Shown here piece by piece: positions 52,706-64,000 of a stretch of 64,000 bases of DNA. The stretch is from Echinometra lucunter (taxonomy: Eukaryota; Echinodermata; Echinoidea; Camarodonta; Echinometridae). The stretch covers positions 2,998,114 to 3,062,113 of the forward strand of contig CM057156.1 in NCBI GenBank assembly GCA_029962745.1, written 5' to 3'. Every line of letters begins with the position of its first letter. The first letter of the stretch is position 1. The notes under the pieces were generated by a model. The model worked only from the letters and a program-made list of their open reading frames with translations. It was not told the origin of the DNA and did no database searches. Made by a program: the position numbers and the translations under genes.

Positions 52706-55700
52706 TGTACGGGAGTGTAGGATGTCCTGTAAGTCACCCGGTGAATACATAGTAAGAGTCTTGAAACCGGTGCATTCGTGGATGTCAGACTATGCTATTG
52801 CAAAGTGTTTATTTGACCAAAAGGAATGAATCCAAATCGTGTTTAAAAAAATTGATGTTGCCTTAGGCCTTAGGCCCTTTAATATCATTTTCACAACAAT
52901 TGCACGGAACTGTTCCTAACAAATAGATCTCTACCGATTAAAGGCTATTTGATAATTGATAGTTATGAACTATTGTAATCACTAGAATCACTATCATGTA
53001 TTGTCTTTGAAGACATGCCAGCAATATTATTGCCAAGGAAGCTTCCCTATAGTGACCTCCAACTGACCTGAATGTACATTCTTTATTATTTTTCTGATTT
53101 ATTTTCTGAAACTTTCACTGTATTGTTGCTGTTGTTTTTTTTTTCATTTTTGTTTTTGTTTTTTGTTTTTTTTGTCTGAGATTTTAGTGCTTCACTTCAG
53201 TGGAATCATTACAAGCTGTCTTTCTATGAATTTGATTAATTTCCTTTTACCCCATTCTCACAACCCTTTTAAAATCTATTGTGTATTTTGAGTGGGTCCA
53301 AGCTTGACAAGGTGCATACATATGTATTCAAGATCAGCTAAATCTTGAAGGCATGTACATGTCATTTTGTAACGTTTCTTGATGATATTTCTTGATGTAT
53401 GTTTGGTTTTTGTAGTGATGAGTTTGACTTCATCTACTGCCCTGAACCTGTCATAAATAAGAGTCCTGTTGTGCTAGAGAATCACAAACTGGGTCTACAA
53501 ACATGGAGTGTTAAACTACTCTTCAACTTTGTCTACAACAACCTGATGAAGAAAACAGCAGCTGTTAAAGGTAAACAAAATAGCAATTCTTTGAGTACAT
53601 GTGATCTAGACACAGGAATAAAAAGTTGTGTCCTAGTAATGCAGAGAATATTATTTTTCCATTTAAACTATCTCAAAATCTGTCCAGTGTATGTGATACT
53701 GAATTCATATGATTTACACCAAATCACTCTGTAAGAGTGCTCTAGGCCTAGAGTAAGATAAAGAAGAGTTAAATTGAGAACTTATATCCTGTGTCTATCT
53801 GCTTTCTTTTATCTTTGAAACTTCTGATTACAGATCTGAAATCATTACATGAATTCAGCTGTGCTGTGCTCTTACTCAATCCAGATTGTTACACAGTGTG
53901 GAACTTGAGGTAAGACATGTTTTTGGTCTCTTTTACATGTATATTTTCATTACAAAATACCCAAAACAATTCATGTGAGGTAAGATCAGCCTACTAGCAG
54001 TTTTAATCTGAAATAGAATTGTTCAGTGATTTATTCTTATCTTGGTCAGTTGTGTTATAATGATTATGATATTGAATATTAGTGAATATTAGGAGCACGA
54101 AAAACAATAGCCCTTACTGTTTCTTACATATACACATACATGAAAAGAAAACAGAAAAAATTACAGGCTTTTAAGAAGAAGATCATCTTAGATTACTGGG
54201 GAACAACAAAAAAGTATTAGTTTTGAAGGATCTTTCAAAGGTGGTAAGACAGTTAAATTCTCTTGAAAAATGGGATATTGTTTCAAGTCTTTGATGCGGC
54301 CACTGCAAAACTTTTTTTTTTTTCAGCTGTTGAGATGCTAGATTTAGGAATGATAATTCAGTGTAGGCAAAAGCACTTAGATGGTTAATAAGATATAAAT
54401 GATCAATGCATTATTACTGTTGTGCTGAGTTTCAAGAGCCATTATTCCTCCACAATCTCTTGGTCAGGAGATACAGATATGCTTATTTACTTGTGAATAG
54501 TAAATTGAATTATTTTCTTCAAACACACAAGAAGATGAAGAGTTTGTTTATATAGCGAAGTAGTAGTTGCATTGATTCTTAGCATTTCTCCCAGGATTTT
54601 GTACACTAGTTACCCTTGTTTGTTTTAATGTCCAACAGGAAGGAACTTGTTAACAGACGTTACATCAAGGCAGAGGATGACCTCAAATTGGCAACAATCA
54701 TCCAAACCAAACATCCAAAGAGCCCAGAAACTTTCATTCAAAGGTACTTTATCATTTTACAGTCATCATATACATATGGGCTCTATTGTTATACTATAAA
54801 AGATTTATCCATGATAGAGATACATGTACATGTATAGTACTGCATTGCTGTCATCAGACTAGCAGTTGGCATGATCCATTGGTTTAGGCTGTTGACTGGG
54901 GTTGTCAAGATCATGGATTCACCACTCAGAATGACACTCAAGTCATTGGTTAAGACATTACTCTATTTCATTATCCTAATCTGGGTGTAGTTGGTGGGCA
55001 CCTGGAAAGATAATTCCATGGATATTTACAGCATTTGTGGCATTTTGTTGAAAGCCAATAATAAATCCCATTTAAAGGTTCGTATATCTATTATAGGTGA
55101 ATACATGTAGAAAATACTGATTTTGAACATTCCCTTTTGAGTAGTATTCTTTTTTACATGTTACATAATTCATAGTTTCAATGGTATTTAGAAATTTTGA
55201 AAATGCAAGTACCGGTAGTCTTTACATATCCATCTGATTGAAATGTCATTTTATGTTTAGGAGATGGCTGTTACTGCAGCTTTTCCCCTCCTCTGGAACA
55301 TCATTATCTTCCAACCGCACAAACCCAAGCCATCATCACAACTCTGCAATGCAACAGGCAAATGGCAATTCCCTCCACCATCAGCATCACTCCAACAGTA
55401 CTCCGCCCAACGCCTCAGGGAGCGAACCCCGCCATGGTGATGTCTTTGAGCTGACAGAGAGACATCGACAGGTGGTAGAACGAGAGATGGATGCCTGTAG
55501 AGCGGCAGCGGATAGGTATCCTAGTAATTACAATGCCTGGAGTCACAGGATATGGGTGCTGAAGGAAATAGCTAGACTAGATACAGGGGTAAGTCAATCA
55601 AGGTCTGCTTATCTTCTCACTAGTGAATTGGACAAGTCGTTGCGGATGGAGATCATAACCGGTGCAGTAGTAGGAGTGGCTGTGATACATGTATGTAGTG

Positions 55701-58700
55701 AAGACCTAGGGTTCTGAAACCAAGATCAGGAAGGAAAAAATGGAGAGTAATTAAAGTTATCATCATCAAGTCTCAGTGTGAAACCAAAATCGAGATAGAA
55801 ATGTCAGAAACACAACATTGCTTTCACTCCAGTGCTGGTATCTGTGTCATTCTAGTTTTCGTTGTACCAGGTATGTCTCAAGTAATATCGGAATATGTTC
55901 TGTCCATAGCATTGTTGTTTGGATTTCTTTTCCTCTATTTTTGTGCCTCCGCCCACCGTAGGTGGTCGTCCGTCCGTCCGTCCGTCCGTACGTCCATCCC
56001 GTTTTCGTTCTCGCGATAACTTAAGAACCGTTTGACGGATCAACTTCAAACTTGGCTCTTGTATGCATATGGGAGGGACAATGATCTGATTAGATTTTGG
56101 AGTCTCAGGGTCATAGGTCAAGGTCATAGAGGTAATAATACACGTAAAAATGGCTCGTTCTCGCGATAACTCAACAACCATTTGATGGATCAACTTCAAA
56201 CTTGACTCATGTATGCATATGGGAGGGACAATGTTCTGATTAGATTTTGGGGTCACAATGTCAAAGGTCAAAGGTCATAGAGGTCATTATGTACATAGAA
56301 ATGGTTCGTTTTCACCATAACTCAACCATTTAACCGATCAACTTCAAACTTGGTTCATGTATGCATATGGGAGGGACAATGATCTGATTAGATTTTGGGG
56401 TCGCATGGTCAAAGGTCAAAGGTCATAGAGGCCATTATGTACATAGAAATGGTTCGTTCTCGCGATAACTTAAGAACCATTTGATGGATCAACTTCAAAC
56501 TTGACTCATGTATGCATATGGGAGGGACAATGATCTGATTAGATTTTGGGGTCTCAAGGTCAAATGTCAAAGGTTATAGAGGTCATTATGTACATAGAAA
56601 TGGTCCGTTCTTGCGATAACTCAACAACCATTTGATGGAGCAGCTTTATACTTGGCACATGTATGTATATGGAAGGGACAATGGGTGATTTCAAGTTTGG
56701 TGTTGGAGGCTGGTGTTGGTGTTGTGAGAACACCAACACCAGCCTCAACACCAAACTTGAAATCAGGCTGGTGTTGGGGTTGACCTCGCAAAATTTGACG
56801 TATTTCCGGTAGTCTGTGTTGTCCGCTGGTGTTGAATGTCGTCTGCTGAACCGAGTATCACGGTTCGTGTGGACGATTTACATGCAATTTCCCCATTCAC
56901 CAACACCAGCCCCTAGGGATCGGAAAATTCATGATTTCAAGTACGGTGTTGGTGTTGGTGTTGTAATCATACATGTTATTGCTGCTTGTCCCTCGCGCAG
57001 CAGCGGCACTCTTTGCTACAGCCACTCGTCACATGTTGGTGGTTAAACCCATTTTGCAGTCAAAACAACTTGGTATAATCAAAACCATATATTTCCCATG
57101 GAAGAGTAATATTTTTCCCCTTGGATTCTTCAAATGATTATGCAATTCGAATCCAATAAGATGTAGATTTATTAGAAATTCTGAGGGAAAATGATTTCAT
57201 CGTCGAGATCTTTCGCTATAGCGTATGACGTCACCCGGTGTTGAGCTATTGATAAAGGTGATCAGTATTGTCCCTCTAAACTGACCGTCGGTGTTGGAGC
57301 TCGGTTCAGGAGCCTTTCCACGCTCTCAACACCAACACCAACACCGCACACCGAACTTGAAATCACCCATTGATGTGATTAGATTTCTGGGTCTCAAGGT
57401 TAAAGGCCAAAGGTCATAGAGGTCATTATATACATGAAAATTCCTTGTTCTTGCAATAACTTAACAATTCTGTGACGGTTCATCTCCAAACTTGGCTCAT
57501 GTATGCATATGGAAGTCTCATAAAAGTCTCATTAGATTTGGGGGTCACAAGGTTAAAGATGTCATTTTATACATAAAAATAGAAAAATCAACATGAATGT
57601 GCCATATATTTCCTTGTTCTGGCAATGGCGGAGGCATAAATTTCGAACATGCGTGGTTGAGAATTCATCTAGATTTTATATATTTTTTAAAAATCTTTTG
57701 CAGGCTTGACATGAACAGAAATGACTGTTGAATTGTCATTCTTGCATTTCATTAAAAAGGATTTTTCTTACATTGATATATACACTTTCCTTTTCAGTTA
57801 TTACTAAAGGAACTTGAGAACACCAAGTCGTGGGTGAAACAGCACATATCAGATCACAGTGGATTCAACTACAGATATTTCCTCATCAAGTCACTGTCCT
57901 GTACTGGTATTCATCCACATGAAGATATGCTGAGAATCATTCACAGAGAGTTGGTCTTCACTTCAAATCTCATACAAAGTTTTCCAGGACATGAGGCTAT
58001 CTGGTATCACAGGTTAGCAGATGTGTAGTCATATTGTTCAATGGATCATTTATGTATTTGTTTTGCTTGAGTTTTGAGACCTTTTAAAACTTAAGTTTGG
58101 CAGCTTGCAAGCATTTTTTTCTCTCTCTCATTCTACAAAGTGTGTCAGCATTGATTGATGTACGGTAAAAATGAATGCAAGAGGTTCATTTGTGAGTCAC
58201 AAAAATTCATTAAGCAGTAGTCACTAATTAGTGTTAGATATTTTGTGACAAGTTGTTTTCAATATATATTTGATGCAGCTGGTATTGATTGTCCAAAAAT
58301 CAGACCGTGTCCAAATCCATGTGCTAGAAATTGGTAAATTTACTTTTTCTCATTATCAGTACCTTTTAGGCCGCTTATCAAAAGTTTCGTCCCGCATCTT
58401 TCACCATCTTCCATGATCTTTCTTTTACATCGGCTTTCCCGATTCCCCCATTTTTTTGTCTATGGAGAAACGGGAGGATCGGAGGGGAAAAGACGCTGAG
58501 CGGGAAAGCCGCTAAAAGCCACGTCCCAAATTTGCTCTGACTTCCGATAAGGTGCCTTAGATAAATCTATGTTTCACTTGAAAATATTCAGACCTGATGT
58601 ATCTTTTTATTTCATAAAGGAGAGCCATCATGACTTTTGGAAGAGAATTTCTGCAGAGAAGTGAAAGTCTTTGCTGTGCACCCCTACATGCAACACACGG

Positions 58701-59076
58701 CTTGGACTATGCTGGTCGGGTTGAGAGTTCTAATGGAGTTGAGATGTGTGAGGATATATCAGATACTGAACCCCTGGTCCAAGGAGAGAAAGAATGGCTC
58801 CTGCTGAAAGACTTTGTCAGTGCTAGCCCCTTGCCTGGTCCAAAGACATCATCGTCATCATCCAAGGTAGATTCCATAGATCCTGCTGAGCATGCTGTAT
58901 ATGAACGCGCTACTAGCTGCGTTGACCAGAGTATTGAAGAGGCACTCTCTGTTTTACTACACAGGGAAGATGTGTTCATGGAAATGTTGTCCAAGAAGAG
59001 TTGTAAAGCAGATAGGCCACAGTTGCAGAGGTGCATTGACAGTCATAAGAGATGGCTAGGTCATGTGCAATTCTAA
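45003..59076 (+). CDS. PTAR1: Protein prenyltransferase alpha subunit repeat-containing protein 1, complete in 7 exons
   Basis: Coding exons: 45003-45073, 53416-53570, 53834-53909, 54639-54743, 55261-55588, 57798-58012, 58620-59076. The sum is 1407 nt (468 aa; human about 402). PFTA (prenyltransferase alpha) repeats are visible: LLLNPDCYTVWNLRKELV, HPKSPETFIQRRWLLLQLF, YPSNYNAWSHRIWVLKEI, SDHSGFNYRYFLIKSL and FPGHEAIWYHRRAI. The known role is alpha subunit of geranylgeranyltransferase III with RABGGTB, acting on FBXL2 and YKT6 in the cytosol. The start follows an in-frame TAA at 44946-44948. Exon 5 carries a Ser/His/Asn-rich insertion (about residues 144-180) between two repeats. The last exon has a long variable stretch before a short conserved end (RWLGHVQF). 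Intron 1 is 8.3 kb and filled with transposons. Head to head with PDCD7. Confidence 0.95.
45300..45372. repeat. Perfect 20-bp inverted repeat in PTAR1 intron 1
   Basis: AGACTTCCTTTTGCGACAGC and its exact inverse complement are separated by 33 nt. Confidence 0.85.
45558..45895 (+). repeat. 107-bp tandem repeat, about 3 units
   Basis: TATGGCGCGTT starts units at 45558, 45665 and 45772, and a partial unit at 45878. Each holds AACCTTGCATGCTAAAGAAA. A further unit in the same orientation lies at about 49288-49394. Confidence 0.9.
46388..49270. mobile_element. 2.9 kb piggyBac-like element with TTAA flanks in PTAR1 intron 1
   Basis: Perfect 13-bp ends CCCATTCGCGACA and TGTCGCGAATGGG, each bordered by TTAA (46384-46387 and 49271-49274). 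TTAA duplication plus 13-bp CCC-ended repeats fits piggyBac. No piggyBac transposase was recognised; the open frames inside (for example 46415-46642, 47933-48241) match no family known to me. Confidence 0.7.
47752..47785 (+). repeat. 34-base poly-G tract
   Basis: Uninterrupted G run inside the piggyBac-like element; a strong candidate for G-quadruplex formation and for length error in assembly. Confidence 0.85.
50862..50933 (-). repeat. Decayed tRNA-derived SINE fragment
   Basis: The minus strand carries an A box TGGCTCAGTGGATAGAGCA and a B box GGTTCGAAACC at tRNA spacing, with CTCATAA between them (Met-like CAT). The anticodon and T stems no longer pair, so it is a relic. It sits in the loop of the foldback element at 50092-51819. 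Confidence 0.5.
51346..51419. mobile_element. Half copy of the AGACCGAAGTGTTCTG palindromic MITE
   Basis: It runs from the central AAAAAGGAGGAGTGC to GACAGAACACTTCGGTCT and matches the right half of the copy at 9163-9312. It interrupts the right arm of the foldback at 50092-51819. Confidence 0.65.
51820..53415. other. 3' part of PTAR1 intron 1
   Basis: AT-rich, with a (CAT)n tract at 52640-52706 and the intron acceptor TTTTTGTAG before exon 2. No gene seen. Confidence 0.6.
52640..52706. repeat. (CAT)n microsatellite
   Basis: About 22 trinucleotide units with one CAC interruption. Confidence 0.9.
55944..57636. mobile_element. 1.7 kb element with 150-bp internal repeats in PTAR1 intron 5
   Basis: The ends TGCCTCCGCC and GGCGGAGGCA are inverse. 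Inside, a unit of about 150 bp starting CGTTCTCGCGATAACTTAAG recurs near 56005, 56155, 56304, 56454 and 56605, and again near 57446. Units carry GGTCAAAGGTCATAGAGGTC. A 686-bp element interrupts the array. Confidence 0.75.
56683..57368. mobile_element. 686-bp element with GGGTGATTTCAAGTT termini, nested
   Basis: The left end GGGTGATTTCAAGTTTGG is inverted at the right as CCGAACTTGAAATCACCC. The interior is rich in GTGTTGGTGTTG and CAACACCAACACC words that form further hairpins. It splits a 150-bp unit of the host element. Confidence 0.75.
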
Positions 59077-59317
59077 AGAAATATTATTTTCTGCCATTTC
59101 TTATAATAATCTTATGTTGTTAAGGTGTGTATGATGAGCATTTATAACCTGAAGTATTATTGTAGATTAGGTCATGAATTATAGATACCATTCTGAAATA
59201 TTAAAGTTTAAGATAGCAGAACAAATTTTACTTTAGAAATATATTTTCACTATCTTTATATTGCCTATAGCTGGTATGTGTTCTGCCTCTTATGATATTG
59301 GTGATTCTCTATTATGA

Positions 59318-59383
59318 GGACAGATCTCTCTCTCTCTCTCTCTCTATCTCTCTGTCTGTGTCTCTCTCTCTCTCACTCTCTCT
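59318..59383. repeat. (TC)n microsatellite
   Basis: TC units with a few TA, TG and CA interruptions. Confidence 0.85.
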
Positions 59384-59659
59384 TGATCTATTTATATTTC
59401 TCTTTGTAAAATGTGTTGTTTGTAATACACAATCTGTCTCTCTATGATATAGCAGTTTTTGTTCATCACAGTACATATATTACTGTCAGAAGGTGCATGA
59501 AGCGGTGCATTCGTTGTTTCTTTTGCTGCATATGCATAATGTGATATGCACTATTCAAGAAAGAAATATCCTTCTTATTATCATTATGATGGTCCACTGT
59601 TTGCATTGTCTTTATAGTGCAAATATATGGAATGTATTTAATTAACATGGAATCAGTGT

Positions 59660-59665
59660 AATAAA
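59660..59665 (+). promoter_or_regulatory. Candidate polyadenylation signal for PTAR1
   Basis: AATAAA lies 584 bases after the PTAR1 stop. Further copies lie near 60572 and 63165, so alternative or longer 3' UTRs are possible. Confidence 0.3.
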
Positions 59666-60675
59666 CAAATTTTTTATACAAAGAACTCTGGAACTTGCAA
59701 TATGTGGATAACGTTTCTACTGAACAAAGCATCCCATTAATATTAAAGAAGTCTTGGGCACATTGCCTGTCTTAGGTATTAAGTCAACATAAAAAAGGGA
59801 CATTTAGGTGATTGCTTGATGCATTATTTTGAGAGAAAAGAAATATTCACCCATCTCCCTTTCTTCATCTGTCTTCCTGTACCTTAGGTTTATTTCAAAG
59901 CCTACACCAGCCATTTAAACCATCATGATCTTTTGCATTTAGAAAATTTTGCTCAGGGTTATGTAATTCCAAATTTTGTTTTCAGAGTAGTTTTGCCTTA
60001 TTTTGCCATGTATGACTGAGTTGGCATTAGTGTGAGCAGCATTGCCTTACTTTTCATTCAGAATTTTACCAATATTGTCATTTAATGTTATTTTATTATT
60101 CATATATCTGCAGATGATGATAAAAATTGCTTGTAGTTTTCAATTTCGAAATCATATCCTCATAATTTCAGTTAGAAATTTCTTGATTTATATGAATCAT
60201 GGGTAAAAACAAATTCATGATACTACCACGTTAGAACTTTGTGAAGAATTCTTTGTTGCCAGTGTGTGAGAATTTTTTTTTTTAAATTGTAAACTGTTAG
60301 CACTGAAATGTACATATTGTATCATCCTCTTCATATATGTACAGCCACTTTATACACGTGAGTTTGTCAAGGTCATATGTTGACTAAAATTTAGTGTTTT
60401 TCATGGTGGTCTTTAAAAGTCAATTTTTTTGTTTGTTTTTTTTTTTGTTTTGTTTTTGCTTGCTTGCTTCATTGTTTATTTGTTAGTTTTTATTTTAAGT
60501 TTGTTTTTGTTTTTTGTTTTTGTTTTTGTTTTTTGTTTTTTGTTTTGGGGGAGGGAGGGGGGTGTTCCACAAATAAATGTAAGAAATATGAGCATAACAA
60601 ACATCAGGGTTATCCGTTCCATCGGCAGAATCCATTTTCAATCAGTGGATTGGTTTTTGCTAGGAAAAAAAGAGT

Positions 60676-61235
60676 CTTCTTTTTGTCGAGCCACCAAGGT
60701 GGAGTGAGACTATAAAGGAATCTTTAGCAGCGTCCGTCTGTTTGTTGTCCATCTGTGACGCTTATGAAACTTGAATAACTTTGGGAACATATGCCTGTTT
60801 GTAACCAAACTTGGATGCTACATGCTCTATAAGAACCTCAATATTATCTGGGGGTCAAAGGTCATGTATGTAGTTCAAAGGTCAAATGAGGTCAAATGTT
60901 AAAAATTACCCTGCAAGTTTCTGCTGGGGTTAGCAACTTTTTGAACCACCAACCCATTTGTAACCAAACTTGGATGGTAGATGCCTTACAGGGACCTCAG
61001 TGTTAATTTAGGGTCAAAAGTCATGTATGTAGGTCCAAGGTCAAATGAGGTCAAATGTTTAAATTTACCCAGCAAGTTTCTGTTGGGGTTGCTAACTTTC
61101 GAACCATACCCATTTGTAACCTAACTTGGATGGTAGATGGCTTACAGGGACTTCAGTGCTATATGGCGTGAAGGTCAAATGAGGTCAAATGTTACAATTT
61201 ACCCACAAGAATGATTGCACATGAATGTGGCGAGA
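60676..61235. mobile_element. About 560-bp element with three internal repeats
   Basis: It begins TGTCGAGCCACC and ends TGTGGCGAGACACA, roughly inverse. Inside, a unit of about 150-175 bp containing TTTGTAACCAAACTTGGATG occurs three times (near 60798, 60957 and 61113), each followed by AGGTCAAATGAGGTCAAATG. Confidence 0.65.
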
Positions 61236-64000
61236 CACATTATGGCTATTCCATTGTTTTAAAGATTGATTTGTATTAAAATCCCTAATCTCTAATTCTG
61301 TGAAATACTGAAAATTAAAGGAAAAGATTTTATATGCCAATATTGCATATTCAATTTCATTTAATCAATTACCTATGGGACCTGTATAAAGTCTATGGGT
61401 GTGACAGGATTTAAAAGTCAATGTGTTAAATATATGGTAGAGTCCATTGAATTGCAAAATTCATTATTAGACATGACATAGCTTGTATTCAAGTACAGGG
61501 TGTAGTATGAGAATCACAAAGCTTTGATCTTTCTAGTGCATGTATTCCTGGTATTGTCAAAAAGACAGGTTTATCTTGTCACAAAAAAAGGAAATGTCTT
61601 CTATTTCCTCTATTGGCATTTTTCCTTAGCCATACCCATGTTCAAGTTTAACATTGTATTCTTGCTATGTTGTGACTTTGACAGATAATATGATTACCTA
61701 TGCAACTTCACAATGTTCTTTGTATCCATGGGTCATATCCCATGCTTATTTCAAACAATTACTGTATGTTTATGTACATGTACTGGGAATTAAATGCTGA
61801 TCTTGCCTGCTGCCAGTTTCATTGTACAGGATAATTTTATTCATCAGCATTACGGTATTCAACTATTTACACATAATCTTAATCATCATTTCTACTACTT
61901 CCACTGTGTGCTTATGAACTTGTAGAAGTGACATTTGTACATGTATTATCCGTATGCTTGAGTACATAGTTTGGTTGTATTGTTTTTCACAAGACTTTTT
62001 GTAAGAAGTTGAAATCATGTACAGGTATACAAATATTGTTTAAAATATTTAAATGACAAAAATTAGGCTGTAAGGATTATAAACAGTACATGCTGAACTG
62101 TACATCTAAGCAAGAAGCTACTTAGTGTTGAAAATTAATATCAGTTTATATTTGACATTGATTATAATATGACTATAAAAATAAGAGGATTTGTATTATT
62201 ATAATTATATAAATTTATATTTATATTATATCCAAATCTTGTAAAAGTAGAAGCCTATATAGTCAGAAAATATAATCTTGATTATTGTTGATTCTTATGC
62301 ATTGTATTATCAGAAATGAAAGTTTGTGCAATCATTCACATGTATCAGTATCAATAATATTTGTACAATTGGACTATATCATCACTGCAGTAAAGAGATC
62401 ATGGCTACCAAACAAGAAGAAAAAAATGAACTGTCAATTAGCACAAAATTTTTAAAAGCTACATATATCAGTTGAACTTTGGTGTAAAGCACTGATAGTA
62501 TATATATGTTGTCTGTGAGATGGGTATGAAACGATGCTCAAGGTTTAAAACATTTTGTGCCATTTTTGTAAGTTTTCCATATATACTAAATTCAAAGTAC
62601 ATGTATTATTTTCCAATATATTCTGTTATTTTTTAGGATTCATTTGTAATCTATAAACCTTTCACAAGGTTTATAGATTAGTTTAAACTGAAAGAACCGG
62701 AACTTAGTGGTTGACAACAAAGTAACAAAATAACAGGAGATAGAATAGAAATAAGAATAAACTTCATGCTGACTACTCTAACAGAATTCCCCAGCTCCAT
62801 CCAATTAATGTATTGATGTGTGTATTTGGAAGTGCACTATCTTTCTGCAATAGTATGCTCCATGGTCATTCTCTGGTTTGGGAGAATACGGGAATTGGGA
62901 AAATTGAAAATAGGTTATAGTGTAAAACTCTACAACTCTACAACAGGCTGCAATTATACAGAGTTGTATCTTTATGTTTTTGATCTCATGACTTGGTGCA
63001 ATGTGTGCTATGATTTTTTTTTTTCAATAGCGAATGAAATTTATTGTGTAGATTATGGCACCCTGGCTGCATATTGTTACATGCTGTGATTGTTTCAGTA
63101 CTCTCATTTTCCAGGAAATGTCTTCTCCTTAATTATATATTGCTGTTATTTACAATTCTACAAAAATAAAGTAAGAAAAGATTATCCCATATTGTAAACT
63201 TCTTGTCTGATGTATGGCATTCATTTTAGTGATTTTTCTGAAATATTCCCCCTTTTTATGAAGGTTTTATGCATGGTATTTTAGTTGCATAGTTGTTTTT
63301 TTGTTTTTTGCTGTGGGGGGGGGGTCTCTCCTTCATATTTTGCTTTTCCTCTCCTTAATTGTCTTGTCTATCATCTCTATCTTTATATCGTACTTTTTGT
63401 GACTTCTAATTTCTTTCCTTTGCTACATGCTCACATTTTGCTGCCCCCTTCTCACGCTCTCTCTCTCTCTCTCTATCTCTCTCTATCTCTCCATCTCTCC
63501 CCCTCCTCCCTTTCCCTTTCATTCCCCTTTAAACACAGAAACACAAAGACACTCAGTGATTGTGGGAATATTACAATTTATTATGCCACATACCTCATAT
63601 TCTATATTTCATACAAAGGCATAGCTTACATGTATCACCACCAATTATGTTTTTCAACGTAAAGATAGTCGAAACACACAGTTAATTTATTCAGTTGTCA
63701 CTCTTAAGAAAACTTCATATTTACCAACAGTGAAGAATGAAAAAGCGGTAGATTACTATTTTTTGTTGTTTTTAGTAAAGTGACATATGTGGTTAAATTC
63801 CATGAAAAGCAGTAGTTTACCACCAAAATCGGTAGACTTGGCAAGCGTGAAACTTTGATAAAGCAACATCAACAAACGCAAATTGGCAAGGATTTCATTG
63901 CAGACTTATTCAAAAACAATAAAGGAAGGCCATGTTTTAGATATGAGCATAATCCAAAAGCAAACTGGTTTCCATCAAAGAAATGCCTCAACTGTTCATA
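61236..64000. other. AT-rich DNA at the right end, no gene recognised
   Basis: It contains a perfect 14-bp hairpin at 62648-62679 with a 4-nt loop, a G run at 63315-63324 and a CT-rich tract at about 63458-63530. Open frames are short or low-complexity. Confidence 0.5.

Larger units (their letters stand above)
59077..60670. other. PTAR1 3' flank
   Basis: AT-rich, with a (TC)n tract at 59318-59383 and a TTTTG-rich tract at about 60421-60546. No gene seen. Most of the first part is probably 3' UTR. Confidence 0.5.

Noticed and set aside
32282..59076. U12-type introns in PDCD7 or PTAR1, attractive because PDCD7 serves the minor spliceosome
   Set aside because: All donors read as U2-type GT sites; none has the ATATCC or GTATCC start.

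Overview
This window is animal nuclear DNA. It is AT-rich, has spliced genes with GT-AG introns, and is crowded with microsatellites, foldback repeats and decayed transposons. The gene set (DCAF12, PDCD7, PTAR1) and the repeat styles suggest a marine invertebrate deuterostome, most likely an echinoderm such as a sea urchin. That assignment is an inference from style; no phylogenetic test was possible.

Three complete protein-coding genes could be assembled exon by exon, with reading phase kept across every junction. (1) DCAF12, + strand, 16745-21762, 7 coding exons, 431 aa: a WD40 substrate receptor of CUL4-DDB1 ubiquitin ligases. (2) PDCD7, - strand, 41957-32282, 9 coding exons, 634 aa: the U11/U12-59K protein of the minor spliceosome. 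(3) PTAR1, + strand, 45003-59076, 7 coding exons, 468 aa: the alpha subunit of geranylgeranyltransferase type III. DCAF12 and PDCD7 converge; PDCD7 and PTAR1 are head to head, about 3 kb apart. The three do not share a pathway, so the neighbourhood looks like ordinary gene order.

Layout: 1-5.8 kb holds GC-rich 'AGTGGCGTA'-type repeats with poly-G/poly-C tracts and no gene. 5.9-7.7 kb holds MITEs, foldbacks and a tRNA-like element. 7.7-16.0 kb is a nest: a non-LTR retrotransposon reverse transcriptase is split by a 7.6 kb terminal-inverted-repeat element that carries a broken PIF/Harbinger transposase, itself hosting smaller repeats. 16.6-21.8 kb is DCAF12. 21.8-30.1 kb is AT-rich 3' flank with several MITEs. 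30.5-32.3 kb is a 66-bp minisatellite of about 28 units that abuts and includes the last codons of PDCD7. 32.3-42 kb is PDCD7, with mobile repeats in its introns. 42-45 kb is the shared upstream region. 45-59 kb is PTAR1, whose first intron (8.3 kb) is mostly nested transposons, including a piggyBac-like element with TTAA flanks. 59-64 kb is 3' flank with another repeat family.

The most notable observation is that the stop-codon region of PDCD7 is the edge unit of a homogenised tandem array with a 264-bp higher-order period. The second is the 7.6 kb element whose removal restores a reverse transcriptase reading frame. I found no CRISPR array, operon, rRNA gene or evident new enzymatic system.
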